Shown piece by piece: positions 50,366-60,900 of a DNA stretch of 64,000 nt (within the stretch, counting starts at the first letter, position 1; each line of letters opens with the position of its first letter). The position numbers were made by a program, and so were the translations under genes. A model generated the notes under the pieces. It saw only the letters and a program-made list of their open reading frames with translations, searched no databases and was not told the origin of the DNA. Source of the stretch: Salminus brasiliensis (lineage: Eukaryota; Chordata; Actinopteri; Characiformes; Bryconidae); contig NC_132900.1 of the NCBI RefSeq assembly GCF_030463535.1, forward strand, positions 25,687,456 through 25,751,455. Direction: 5' to 3'.

Positions 50366-51480
50366 AGTGTGTAACACTAGAAAAAGTGTGCCATGTTCAA
50401 ATATATATGTGTGTAGTGTGTAATACTAGAAAAAGTGTACAGTGCTCAAATATATGTGTAGTGTCCAGTATGCTTTGAGTGTGTAGCACTAAAACATGCA
50501 GTGTGTATTCCTTATCTATATATGTAGTGTAAATATACATTGATTTGCCATAACATTAATACCACCTCGTTGTCCATTCTATAACTAGAAAAAGTGTACA
50601 GTGCTCAAATATATGTGAAGTGTCCACTATGTTTAGTACTACACACATTCAGTGTGTAGTACTAGAAAAGTGTGTAGTACTTATTTGTGTCTAGCGTGTT
50701 CCAGTACGTGTGCATATTAGTCAAATAAGTGCCAGATAGTACACATATATGCATCTGTGCATGTAGTCCAAATATACGTTGATCCGCCATAACATTAACA
50801 CCACCTCATTGTACATTAACTTATCAGCTCCACTCACCATACAGGAGCACTGTGTAGTTCAATAATTACAGACTGTATCCATCTGTTTCTCTGCGTACTT
50901 AGTTATTAGCCTCCTTTCACCCTGTTCTTCAATTCTCAGGACCCCACAGCACAGACCACCACAGAGCAGATATTATTTGGGTGGTGGGTTATTTTCCATT
51001 CTCCTGAGTCACGACACTGACCTAGTGGTGGTGTATGAGTAGTGTGTGTTGCACTGTTACGAGTGGCTCAGACACAGCAGTGCTGCTGGAGCTTCTAAAC
51101 ACCTCTGCGTCATTGATATATCCAGCCTTCATCGTCCTGTGGGCAGCTTACAAAGTATGCAGAGAATCAGGTGGACTACAGTCTGCAATGAGTTGAATGG
51201 GGCTGATATAATAGACAATGATTGTAGAAAGAAGGGGTGGTATTAATTTAATGGCTGATCGCTGTATGTGTAATGCGTAATGCTGTAGTGCTCAAACAGA
51301 TGCATAGTGTGTAATGTAGGTGTAAAAAGTGCCTGTTACTGTCTAGTGTGTAATGTAGTACTAAATACTCACACGTTTGTAGAACATTGAACTAAAACAA
51401 TGCTAAAATGTGTTGTGTGTAGTACTCCAATTAATGCATACTGTGTAGTACTTCAATGACTGTGTATGTGTATAGTACTT
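49975..51480. repeat. GTGTGTAGTACTAG repeat field with AT/GT microsatellites
   Basis: Diverged units of GTGTGTAGTACTAGAAAAAGTG with AGTGCTCAAATATATG. Within it are (AT)n(GT)n tracts at about 50200-50262 and 50310-50367. It is interrupted by the family B element at 50770-51260. Confidence 0.85.
50770..51260. mobile_element. fold-back element, family B, copy 3
   Basis: Begins TTGATCCGCCATAACATTAA and contains GGACCCCACAGCACAGACCA, GGGTGGTGGGTTATT and CAGACACAGCAGTGCTGCTG, matching 2640-3060 over its left arm. It ends near TTAATGGCTGATCGCTGTA, the inverted form of its start. An isolated end of the same element lies at 50530-50580. Confidence 0.78.
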
Positions 51481-52106
51481 GAATAACTGTGCAGTGTGTA
51501 GTCCTCGATTTTGGGGAAAGAAACCCTCTGGAAATATTTTCATCAAGACTGATGAACAAGAACTCAAAGGTCAAGCTCGGCCAGTACATCACAAGATATG
51601 ACAATGTGTATTTTGTGGGCTGTTTAGTAGGTGAAGGCCATAAACCTCTTGATTTATCTCTTTGTAGGTCAAAGGGGCCCTTTAGTACCATTTCACAATG
51701 AGGGAGGTGTAAAGTATGTGTCAGTATTCCAATCATGAACTGATAGTTGTCCCACTGGAGTGACGCTTCCCCTGAGGCTCGTCATTCCTCGTATCCAAGA
51801 GATACCGCTACTGACACAGGCCAAAATGGACAAGCTTTCACTAACAAGCTTTTTGGCCTCTTTGCTTGTCTTTCTGCCCAGGAGAATGGGTGATTACTGG
51901 AGATGCTTGTGGAGGATTTACAGTGAGTGCATTATTCATTGCAAGAAAGCACCTCATCCCCTAAAGTGGTAGCACTGCCAGTAGAGTCTATCAATCCAGC
52001 AGAGTAATGGATGCATATGAATCTGTTTGTTCCCACTCAAGCTGTGATATTTCTTCAAAACTTATGTTTTTGACGACTGAAGGCAAGCCTACATTGCTGG
52101 GCACTT
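51481..52106. other. intergenic DNA, nothing recognised
   Basis: No gene or classified repeat seen. Confidence 0.4.
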
Positions 52107-52268
52107 TACCATTTACAGCATTTAGCTGATGCTCATACCCAGAGCGACATACAAGGTTACTCATATTACAGAGGTGGGCAGTGTAGTGTTAGGAGTCTTC
52201 CAGACCAGGAATCAAACCCTGGTCTCCCACATGGCAGGTAGTGGTGTTTTCTGATGCGCCACACCAAC
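52107..52268 (-). mobile_element. tRNA-derived SINE, copy 2
   Basis: Reverse complement of the family at 13816-14031: B box as GGAATCAAACC, head as GATGCGCCACACCAACA, tail as TTTACAGCATTTAGCTGATG. It is about 50 bp shorter because part of the middle is missing. Confidence 0.85.
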
Positions 52269-52439
52269 ACTTCATCAGAAAGCCCTCCTATGTAGCTTGA
52301 TGTAGCTCCATCTTGGTGACAGTTTGTGTTAGCCATTCTCTAGCCCTTCACCAGTGGTCAGTTTCTGAGCACAGAGCTGCTCTGTGCTGGATATGGCTGG
52401 CGGACCTACTATCAACCCCCTACAAAGTACCAGTGAATT

Positions 52440-53180
52440 CAAGCATGTCTTCAAAAATAGGGTTTCTAATAATATGGCCAGTGAGTTTAAATAGGCCTAA
52501 AAGGAAGGAGCTTCCAATAACGTGGCCAGTGAGTTCAAGCAGGTCTACAAAGGTGGGATTTCTAATAAAGTGACCAGTGAGTTCATACAGGCCTACAAGG
52601 TAGAGGTTAAAATAAAGTGGCCAGCGGTTTCCGGGAGGCCTACAAAGTAAGTGGTCAATGACTTCAAGCAGGCCTACAATGGAGGGGTTTCTAATAAAGT
52701 GACCAGTGAGTTCATACAAACCTACAAGTAAGGTGTTTTAAAAGTGTCCAGGGGTTCTGGGAGGCCTACAAGGTAGGTGTATCTAACAAAGTGGTCAGTA
52801 AGTTCAAGCAGGCCCACAACGTAGAGGTGTTAATAAGGTGGCCAGCGATTTCCAGGAGGCCTACAAGGTAAGTTGTCATAGACTTCAAGCAGGCCTACAA
52901 TGAAGGGGTTTCTAATAAAGTGGCCAGTTAGTTCAAGCAGGCTTAGAAAAGAGGGGGTTCTACTTAGGTGGTTACTGAGTTCAAATAAGCCTACAAGGTA
53001 GGATTTGAATAAAGCACCCAGTGATTTCAGGGAGGCCTGCAAGATAGGGGTTTCTAATAAATTGGCCAGTGAGTTTAAGTAGGCCTAGAAGGTAGGGGTT
53101 TCTAGGAAAGTGGTCAGGGGGTTCAAGCAGACATACAAGAGAAGGGTTTCTAATAAAGTGGCCAGTGAGTGCACTCAGCA
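52440..53180. repeat. 47-48-bp minisatellite, locus 1
   Basis: About 15 diverged copies of a unit with TTTCTAATAAAGTGGCCAGT followed by GAGTTCAAGCAGGCCTACAA. The first half is the reverse complement of the unit at 55428-56013 and 60366-60680. The many short open frames are artefacts. Confidence 0.9.
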
Positions 53181-53451
53181 GCATCTTAAAGAGCAAAGAC
53201 ATTATTTGCTGACTCCCTTTGATTTCCAATTAGCTTGCATATTTAGTCGTGGATGTTTTTGTCTGAATCAGGGCTGTGTGGTTTTCCTCCGCTGGCCCCT
53301 GTCCAGCGTTATAGTGGCTGGAGGAAGTTTAGTGCTGCCTAGATTGCTCTGGTGCCTCATTAATGACATTTGAACAGAAGCACCAGACAGATGGTGCTGC
53401 ATTTGCAAACAACAGCGGCTGATTTCCTGGGCCCTGTGCTGGGCTGCTAGC

Positions 53452-53486
<35 letters not shown>

Positions 53487-53870
53487 CACATGCACACACA
53501 AACAAACAAGAGCAACCTCAGAGAGATCGACAACTTGGAAGAAGATCAAGGACCTAGATGTAAACTCATCTGAATGTAGGAGTAGATTAAGACATGCACG
53601 TGGAGCGTCGTGCACCAGGATAGATTCAGTATTAAAGTTGCAAGCAGCAGCATGAGCCACTTTCCTGGAGCATTATCTGGAGACCCAATACGTCATGAGA
53701 TATTGCAGGAAGTTCAAGTCACGCAGTGTTATGTGGAGGGATGTTAGGTCATGCCAGTTTAATGATATTTAAAAATTGGTAGACACCAGCTTCAGCGGCA
53801 TGTCTTCTGCAATCGAGGATACAAGCGAAGGGGTGAAGGGGTAGGGGTAAAGTGACCAGTGAGTACAAGG
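53181..53870. other. intergenic DNA with a (CA)n microsatellite
   Basis: (CA)n at 53453-53483. The rest is unclassified. Confidence 0.45.
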
Positions 53871-54130
53871 GAGAGGTCCTCCAGTATGTCTTCGGAAATC
53901 AGGGGTATTAACAGAGAATTTGATGCCCTTCTGGGAGGCTTTACATTAGATGTTGAAACTATTGTGAGAATGATTTGATAGCATTCAGCCTTCCAAGCAT
54001 CAGTGAGGTCAGGTACTGATGTTGGATGATTAGTTATGGAACTCCAAAGATACTGGATGGACTTCCCAAATGTATTGAATGGAGCTACAGTATCCAGGGA
54101 GTACAGTTCCACTGTGTCAGCAACCACTGT
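53870..54130 (+). mobile_element. Tc1-like fragment
   Basis: Contains TCTTCGGAAATCAGGGGTATT, GCATCAGTGAGGTCAGGTAC and TGATGTTGGATGATTAG, like the 5' part of Tc1-type elements. It is short and has no intact frame. Confidence 0.5.
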
Positions 54131-54514
54131 ATAAGCTCAACCAGAAAACATCTGCTCTGACCTGAAACCATCAGGGTTTTTTGATTATCTGTAAATTTCC
54201 TAATTATGCAGCTGCAATTCAATTTCCCATGAAATGATTCCTTCATGCTTGTGTTGCCTCCAAATTTAGAACCATTGCTTCTGAGAAGAAGACAAACATG
54301 CAAAGGATAAACCATGCAAATGAACCTTTAGAAGGACTTCATATAGCACATGCATCAGCATTGAATGATTTATTTATAGTATGGCTTTACGACTATTTAT
54401 GAACAGCTTATACCACCAATTGCATAATGGCATGCAGTGATTTATGAAGTAAATGACATTGCAGTGATATAAGTGGCCTTAAACAATGGTGATGGACTTG
54501 TATACTTTCTAGAT
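54131..54514. other. intergenic DNA, nothing recognised
   Basis: No gene or classified repeat seen. Confidence 0.4.
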
Positions 54515-54905
54515 TTGAAAGCATTGATGTAAGGATTTGATTGCATTCAACAACATGAGTTTTAGTGAGGTCAGGATGTTGGATGATCACCACCCCACCT
54601 CATCCCTAACTCACCAACTCATCCCTAAAGGACTGGACAAAGCTCCATCCATCATTCCAGAGAACACAGTCCTTCCACTGCTCCACAGCTCAACACTGGG
54701 GGGCTTTATACCCCTCTAGCCCACGACACATTTGTGTTTATCTGCATGGAAAGGCCTATTCTATTGGCGGAAAATCTCAACAGGGATAGACCAGCTGTGT
54801 GTGTATGCATTTGCACATCTATGTCAGCAATGGGTGCAACCTAAAGTAGCTGAATGCATTCATTAGAAGGGGTGTCAAAAATATTTGGACATATTGTGTA
54901 CTGGC
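54515..54905 (-). mobile_element. MITE family C copy, minus orientation, near full length
   Basis: Contains GAGGTCAGGATGTTGGATGA, CACTGCTCCACAGCTCAACA, CTATTCTATTGGCGG and ATGCATTTGCACATCTATGT, and ends AAATATTTGGACATATTGTG. Confidence 0.82.
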
Positions 54906-55427
54906 AGTCCCTCTCCATATACATTCACAGTGGCTGATGTTTTGGACACAGGTGGGTCAGAAGTTTGAGAACCTGCTTTTTCTGGTTTAAAACAGTGCAG
55001 CATGAACAGAGCCCTGGCATCACTCTGTGTGTCACTTCATAAGTCAACAGTGCTTCATTTACCTTGTTGATTATGTGCAATTTTGTGACCTCATTTAAAG
55101 CTCTGGCGCTGTGATAAATAAAAGTGACACTTTCATTTTGATCGCTCTCATCTTGGTTCATATTTCTTACTCTGCAGTCTAATGAAAGGCCTGGTGTTCA
55201 GCAGTACCTCACACATAAGCACTTAATGAAACAGTGAAGGCTCAGATAAAGTATTAAGGGACTGTTCTCGGACAGTTTTTACCTCTCTATCTTCTCGAGG
55301 TGAAGTGCATGAGGGACATAAAATGCTGACCAGTGTCTTCTTCATGCACATTTAATTCTGCTCTCAAAACATCTGTGCTGACAAGAAACAACAATAAAGT
55401 TGACTGACTATGTGTACTATGACAAAC
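54906..55427. other. intergenic DNA, nothing recognised
   Basis: No gene or classified repeat seen. Confidence 0.4.
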
Positions 55428-56013
55428 CGGCCACATTATTAGAAACACAGAACTTCTATTTTCACTCATTGTCCAATTTATTAGAAACACCAACCATGTT
55501 CTTCCACTCACTGACCCCTTTACTAGAAACACTTACCATTAGCTTTTACTCGCTGGACACTTTTTAGAAATCCCTACCTTGTGCTTCCACCACTGGCTAC
55601 ATTATTAGACCCCCTACCTTGTGCTTCCATGCACTGGCCACTTTATTAGACACCAAAACCTTGAGCTTCCACTCACTGGCCACTTTATTAGAAACCCCTA
55701 CCTTGTGCTTCCATGCACTGCCCACTTTATTAGACACCACTACCTTGTGTTTCCATCACTGGCCACTTTATTAGAAACCCCTACCTTGTGCTTTCATGCA
55801 GTGCCCATTTTATTAGACACCACTACCTTGTGTTTCCACCACCAGCGGTTAGAACCCTGGGCTATTGATGACAGGGTTGTGGGTTCGATACCTGAGCTTG
55901 GCCCTTAACTCTCTTTGCTCCCTCGTGTGCTCACTGTGTGTATGTGTTGAATTATGTCTTGTTCTTCCACTCACTGACCACTTTGTTAGAAACCCCTACC
56001 TCAAACTTCCATG
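55428..56013. repeat. 42-bp minisatellite, locus 2
   Basis: About 11 copies of a 42-bp unit with GGCCACTTTATTAGAAACCC followed by CTACCTTGTGCTTCCACTCA. A truncated SINE interrupts it at 55844-55957, after which the array resumes. Confidence 0.93.
55844..55957 (+). mobile_element. truncated tRNA-derived SINE inside the minisatellite
   Basis: tRNA-like head AGCGGTTAGAACCCTGGGCT with a B-box-like GTGGGTTCGATACC, then a shortened body ending TGTTGAATTATG. It differs from the SINEs at 13816 and 52107, so a second SINE family is present. Confidence 0.75.
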
Positions 56014-56864
56014 ATTGTCCATCCTTAGTTCTTTGATCTTATGAAATATTCTAAAAATGTAAGATGCTGGATTTCTCTTAAGAAGCACTATTAGTGTCTT
56101 CTGGTGTACTGAAGCTGATCACTTCATGCTGGCCTTTCCCTTTCTTTATCACCTGCTTATTCACCCAGAGTGGAGGGGAGTTTAATAAAGTGGCCAGTGA
56201 ATAAGCTGTGGGCTTTCTGAAACCAGGACAACAGGATCAACCCAGGGATGAGAAGGAATAATTCAGGAAAATAGAGGGAGCAGATGATTTCCTCTCCTCT
56301 GCTACAGGAAGCCATCCCACCACCCTAATGAATCGCACTGATGATAGAAAGCAGCTTAGCAGAGAATAAAAACCATGACTGATTTCACACTTCTCAGAAG
56401 TAATGTCAGGCCTATCGAATTAGCCGCAAGAAAAACAGGGATAAAGCAAATAAAACACAATTAAACCAAATCAAGACTTTTCACAATCCCATTATTTTGG
56501 ACATTAAGTCTCATAAAATGACAGCAGCTTCAACTCAATGATTCTCCACTTTCATTTTTTTTGTGTAATTCCCATTAGAGTCAGAGAGAGCGGTAAAGAG
56601 CCAACACACACTGGCCTTCTCACTGAGACACACAGTAATCTGATATTCGGGGGCACTCTATATAAACCCTATTCGCTGGTAATGATCCGCTCACATGCTA
56701 ACAGGGCAGCACATCTGACCAGGTAGGACTGAACTCCATCCACTTTGAGAACTACTCTGTGATCGCTAACTGCTTATGAATATTCATACTGCTGAATTCT
56801 GCACTTTTTTGTTGCTTTTTAACATTTAAAGAATTTAAAGGCAAATCCAAGTTAAGAACCTCTT
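56014..56864. other. intergenic DNA, nothing recognised
   Basis: One isolated minisatellite-like block (TTTAATAAAGTGGCCAGTGA) lies near 56179. In human MSC lies between KCNB2 and TRPA1; no trace of a bHLH exon was seen here. Confidence 0.45.
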
Positions 56865-57107
56865 TGGAAACTTCATGTCTAAGAGTACAATAATTGTAGT
56901 GACCCCACAACTGATCCTTGGGGAACTTGGTGGTTTTTCAGTTTGAAACTGTGGAGGACCATCTTAGGGTGCTTTGAGGAACCTTCAAAGAACCCTCTTC
57001 TTCAAAAAAAAAAACTATCATTGAAGGTTCCTCAAAGCACCGTAAGAGGTTCCTCCACTGTTTTAAACCTCCAAAAGCTTCTCAAGGATCTCATATGTTA
57101 ACAGTGC
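56865..57107. mobile_element. fold-back MITE, family D, copy 2
   Basis: Palindromic about 57005: GTTTGAAACTGTGGAGGACC / TCCTCCACTGTTTTAAAC and GTGCTTTGAGGAACCTTC / GAAGGTTCCTCAAAGCAC. It shares GTGCTTTGAGGAAC and AACAGTG ends with the element at 39485-39691. Confidence 0.8.
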
Positions 57108-57880
57108 ACTGTTGGTATTAGTTTAACCTGGTTAAAATGTGGGGTTAGCTTTTTTGTGCACTGCAACTCATTGTATCTTGGCAGTTGAAAGCATTGTAAA
57201 ACATAGACAATACAGCGAGGTCCATAAGTATTTGGACAGTTTGGTAATTGTGCCTTTGTATACCTTTGGATCTGAAAAGAAGCCATCAAGATCTGATTGA
57301 TGTGACTTTTGCATTTTTCACTTTTTTCATTCCAGAAGCCAACAGAAATATTGCATTAACTATTTCTTTGTCTTTCTGGAAATAAAGTAATTTTCACATG
57401 CTCAAAAGTAACTTGACATATGAGCATAATAATAAACATCTGAAGTTTTTTTTAATGCTTGAATGCAAAGAGTGGAACCCATGGACATCACCAAGCACTG
57501 TTTCATCCATTGAGATGTTTTGTCAGGCCTTCACTGCAGCCACCTTTAGTTACTGCTAGTTTGAGGGTCTTTCTGCCTTCAGCTTTCTCTTTAATAAGAT
57601 TACTCAACCTGCACATTCTTACTTGAATGGGATACATTTAATAGACAGATAGATTTTATTCTTTTTATTTTATCTTCTTAACCTAAAACCACACTTGCTA
57701 AGAAATAGCTATTTGTGGTGTATTGGGTTAATAGCCATTCATGCCCATGCTAAAACAGTATCTCCATCATGTTTGACAGATAATGTGACAAGTATATGGG
57801 CACATATAATATTGATTATCTGTTCATTTGCATATGTTTTTATATGTAGGTAGGCCTAGGTGAACATCAGATGAGATGCC
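57108..57880. other. DNA upstream of trpa1
   Basis: Holds a short fragment resembling a fish transposon terminus near 57220-57560 (CCATAAGTATTTGGACAG). It should include the trpa1 promoter, but no element could be assigned with confidence. Confidence 0.4.
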
Positions 57881-57943
57881 ATGCCTCTCTCCAGCCTGAT
57901 GGACATGGACGAAAGCAATCGGATGCTTACAGATGTGTTTGAG
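57881..57943 (+). CDS. trpa1: trpa1 coding exon 1
   Basis: MPLSSLMDMDESNRMLTDVF and one more codon, then donor GTTCGT. Two ATGs at 57871 and 57876 lie just upstream in other frames. VFE fits human VVFE before the first ankyrin region. The least certain exon of the gene. Confidence 0.75.
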
Positions 57944-60900
57944 GTTCGTATTTTAATAATTTATGCCTTTAAAAATTTCTCACATCATTTTTCTTGATTT
58001 GTCTTTTGTAGTCAGCTGGGGTGTCTGAAGTTTGCGTCTTTAGTTTTAGCACTGGAGCTACAAGGCTAATGTAGCTAACAAGCAACAGAAACTCATACTT
58101 CCCTAATTAGCATGGTGCTAACTGCATGTCTAAATTGTTACACTCTCCACAAACCATGTGGAGGTGTGAAGGTGTTCACCAATCTCTAATAGTCTTACTT
58201 TTGCGACTCATGATGCAAAGCAGTGCCACATTATCTGTCAAACATGATGAGGGTACTGTTATAGAATGGGCATGTATGGCTATTAATAGAATAGGAACAG
58301 ATTAACATAAACCTATTGGCACCATGCCTAATGCCAGGCATGGGCTCCATTAAATATTTTTTAGATAAGTTGGGGAGTTGGAGGTGCGGTGGGGTGATGA
58401 TCATCCAACATCCTGACCTCACTAATGATGTTGTCACTGAATGCTATCAAATCCTCACAGCAATGTTCCAAACTCTAGTAGAAACCCTACCATGGACAGT
58501 AGAGACAGTTTCTCCAACAGAAGCAGGATAAACTCTTTAATATCCTTGATTTTTGGAAGAAACAGTGAATGAGCAGGTGTCCCAATACTTTTGTCTTTTT
58601 GAGATGGAACTCCTTGCTGCTCTGTGTACTTCACTCTTCTATTTAAAAACAATTTCTTTGACCTCTGTGAGCATTCAGAGTAGGATAACAGCCTGTACAG
58701 GTATTGAATGATGGCTGTGCGGTTTTGCAGTGGGCTCTGGAGGGGAACACTGTGGCTCTGGAGAAGCATCCAAAGCAGCTGGCTGTGCGGGACGATACAG
58801 GTGCCAGCCCGCTGCACTATGCCGCGTGCAGAGGTCACCGCCGCGCCATCAAACTCATCGTGCAGATCGCTGGACAGCAGGGTAAGAGAAGATGAGCTTA
58901 AGTTGATGAAGGATGCACGCCTGATGACGGATAGGCTACAGTGTGTCATTGTACACGATCTACTCCACCTCTGTGCAACGCTTTGTTTTGGCCTTGGCCA
59001 TTCTTGCAGAAACACCTACCATATAAATGCACTTACACACTGTAGCCCATCTGCTATCACCCTGTCTATCAATGGAAAGGAATCATCACAAGACCACCGC
59101 TGAACAGGTATTATTGAGCTGGTGGTCTATTCTTAGCTTAGATTATTAGCACAGCAGTGACAATCACATGGTAGTGCATGGTATTGACAGAGGCGCAACT
59201 AGAGATTTTGGGCTCCATGAAAAGACAAAGGTCCCAACTCTTCTGAATTTAAAATACTCAGTATAGTTTGTGGAGCCTCTGTCAGTCACAGGCTCTTAGA
59301 ATCGTCCAAACATCCCCATACAGCACCCCTGAGTGTTGGTACGAGTGTATCTGTGTTCCTGGGGTTTTACACACATCAATGTCACTGCTAGGTTGAGAGT
59401 GGGTCCACCGCCCAACAATATCCAGCTAAGAGCATCTCTTTGGTCCACAGCTGACCACTAAAAAGGACTAAAAGATGGCATCAACAGATAGATACTGTAG
59501 ATATACAGTAGACTAGTGTCTACATTTAAAAAAAATAAAAGGTGCTACAAAGGAAAGAACCCTTTGTAGCACCTTTTATTTTTTTTAGTGACGGCTTAGA
59601 AGAACCACTTTTGGTTCCATATGTTAGTAATAGAGATAAGGGGGTGTGAGGGACCTTTACATTGGTTAAGAACCTTTACATCAAGTACGAAAATGTAGCT
59701 CCCCTGTACAAACATGGTTCTTTATGGAACCCAAAGTGGTTTGTCTGTGGCAAGGGTGGGGAGCGCCAGTTCTGGAGGGCCTGGTTCTTGTGTAGTTTTG
59801 TGCTTTTCCCTGTTCTATGACATCAGTCTAAGAACCCTTTGCTGCACCCTTATATTTTAGAGAATAATAGATACATGCTATGTTATACAGTACAATATTT
59901 GGTCATTGTTTGTGTGTGTGTGTGTGTGTGTAGAACTGAATGTGGTGGATGAAGAAGGAAACACTCCGCTGCACTGGGCCGTGCAAAAGGACCAGTGCGA
60001 GAGCTGTTCGGCCCTTCTCAGCCTAGGCGCCGACCCCAACATCCTTAACAAATGCCTCCTGTCCCCTCTACACCTGGCCGTCAGTCTCAGGCACAACGGG
60101 CTGGTGGAGGTGTGTCCGTTAATGTAACGAAGTGTTTAATTGCTGTGGTTCTCGGCTCTTCTCGCAGAATAAAGATGTAAATCTACATCCCCATTCTGTT
60201 TTGGACAGCAACTTCTCTCACACAGCCAGACCGATGCTAACCTGGAGGGGGACCTGGGAAACACTCCTTTAATTCTGGCTGCTTCAGTGGACAACCATGA
60301 GGCCCTGCTTATACTGGTAAATCAACCTTTTTTAGATTCAGGACCTGTACAAATACAGTCCCATGATTGCTCTATTAGAAACACCTACCTTATGTTTCCA
60401 CTCGCTGGCCACTTTATCAGAAACTTTATACCATGCGCTTCCACTCGCTGGCCACTTTATTAGAAACCCCTACCTTGTGCTTCCATTCACTGGCCACTTT
60501 ATTAGAAATGCCTACCTTGTGCTTCCACTCACTGGCTACTTTATTAGAAATGCCTACCTTACGTTTCCATGCACTGGCCACTTTAGTAGAACCCCCTAAC
60601 TAGTGCTTCTACTCCTTAGCCACTTTATTAGAAACGCCTACCTTGTACTTCCACTGGCAACTTTATCGAAAACATCTATCCACTCTATCCATCCTATCCA
60701 CTTCAGTTGCTCCAGCAACCCTATAGGTCACTATATAGGTGTAAAAATGTAGCCCATCTGTTGCTGCACAGTTTACCACAGGACTACTGTAGTTTAGATA
60801 TTATTTGGTTGGTGGACTGTTCTCAGACGGAGACAGTAGTATGTATATATAGGCTCTGTGGCCAGAAACTGAACACTGATAAAGGGATAGAGGATAGATA

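Noticed and set aside
58455-59015. 186-codon minus-strand frame
   Set aside because: Lies across trpa1 exon 2 in antisense and across repeat DNA; no recognisable domain.
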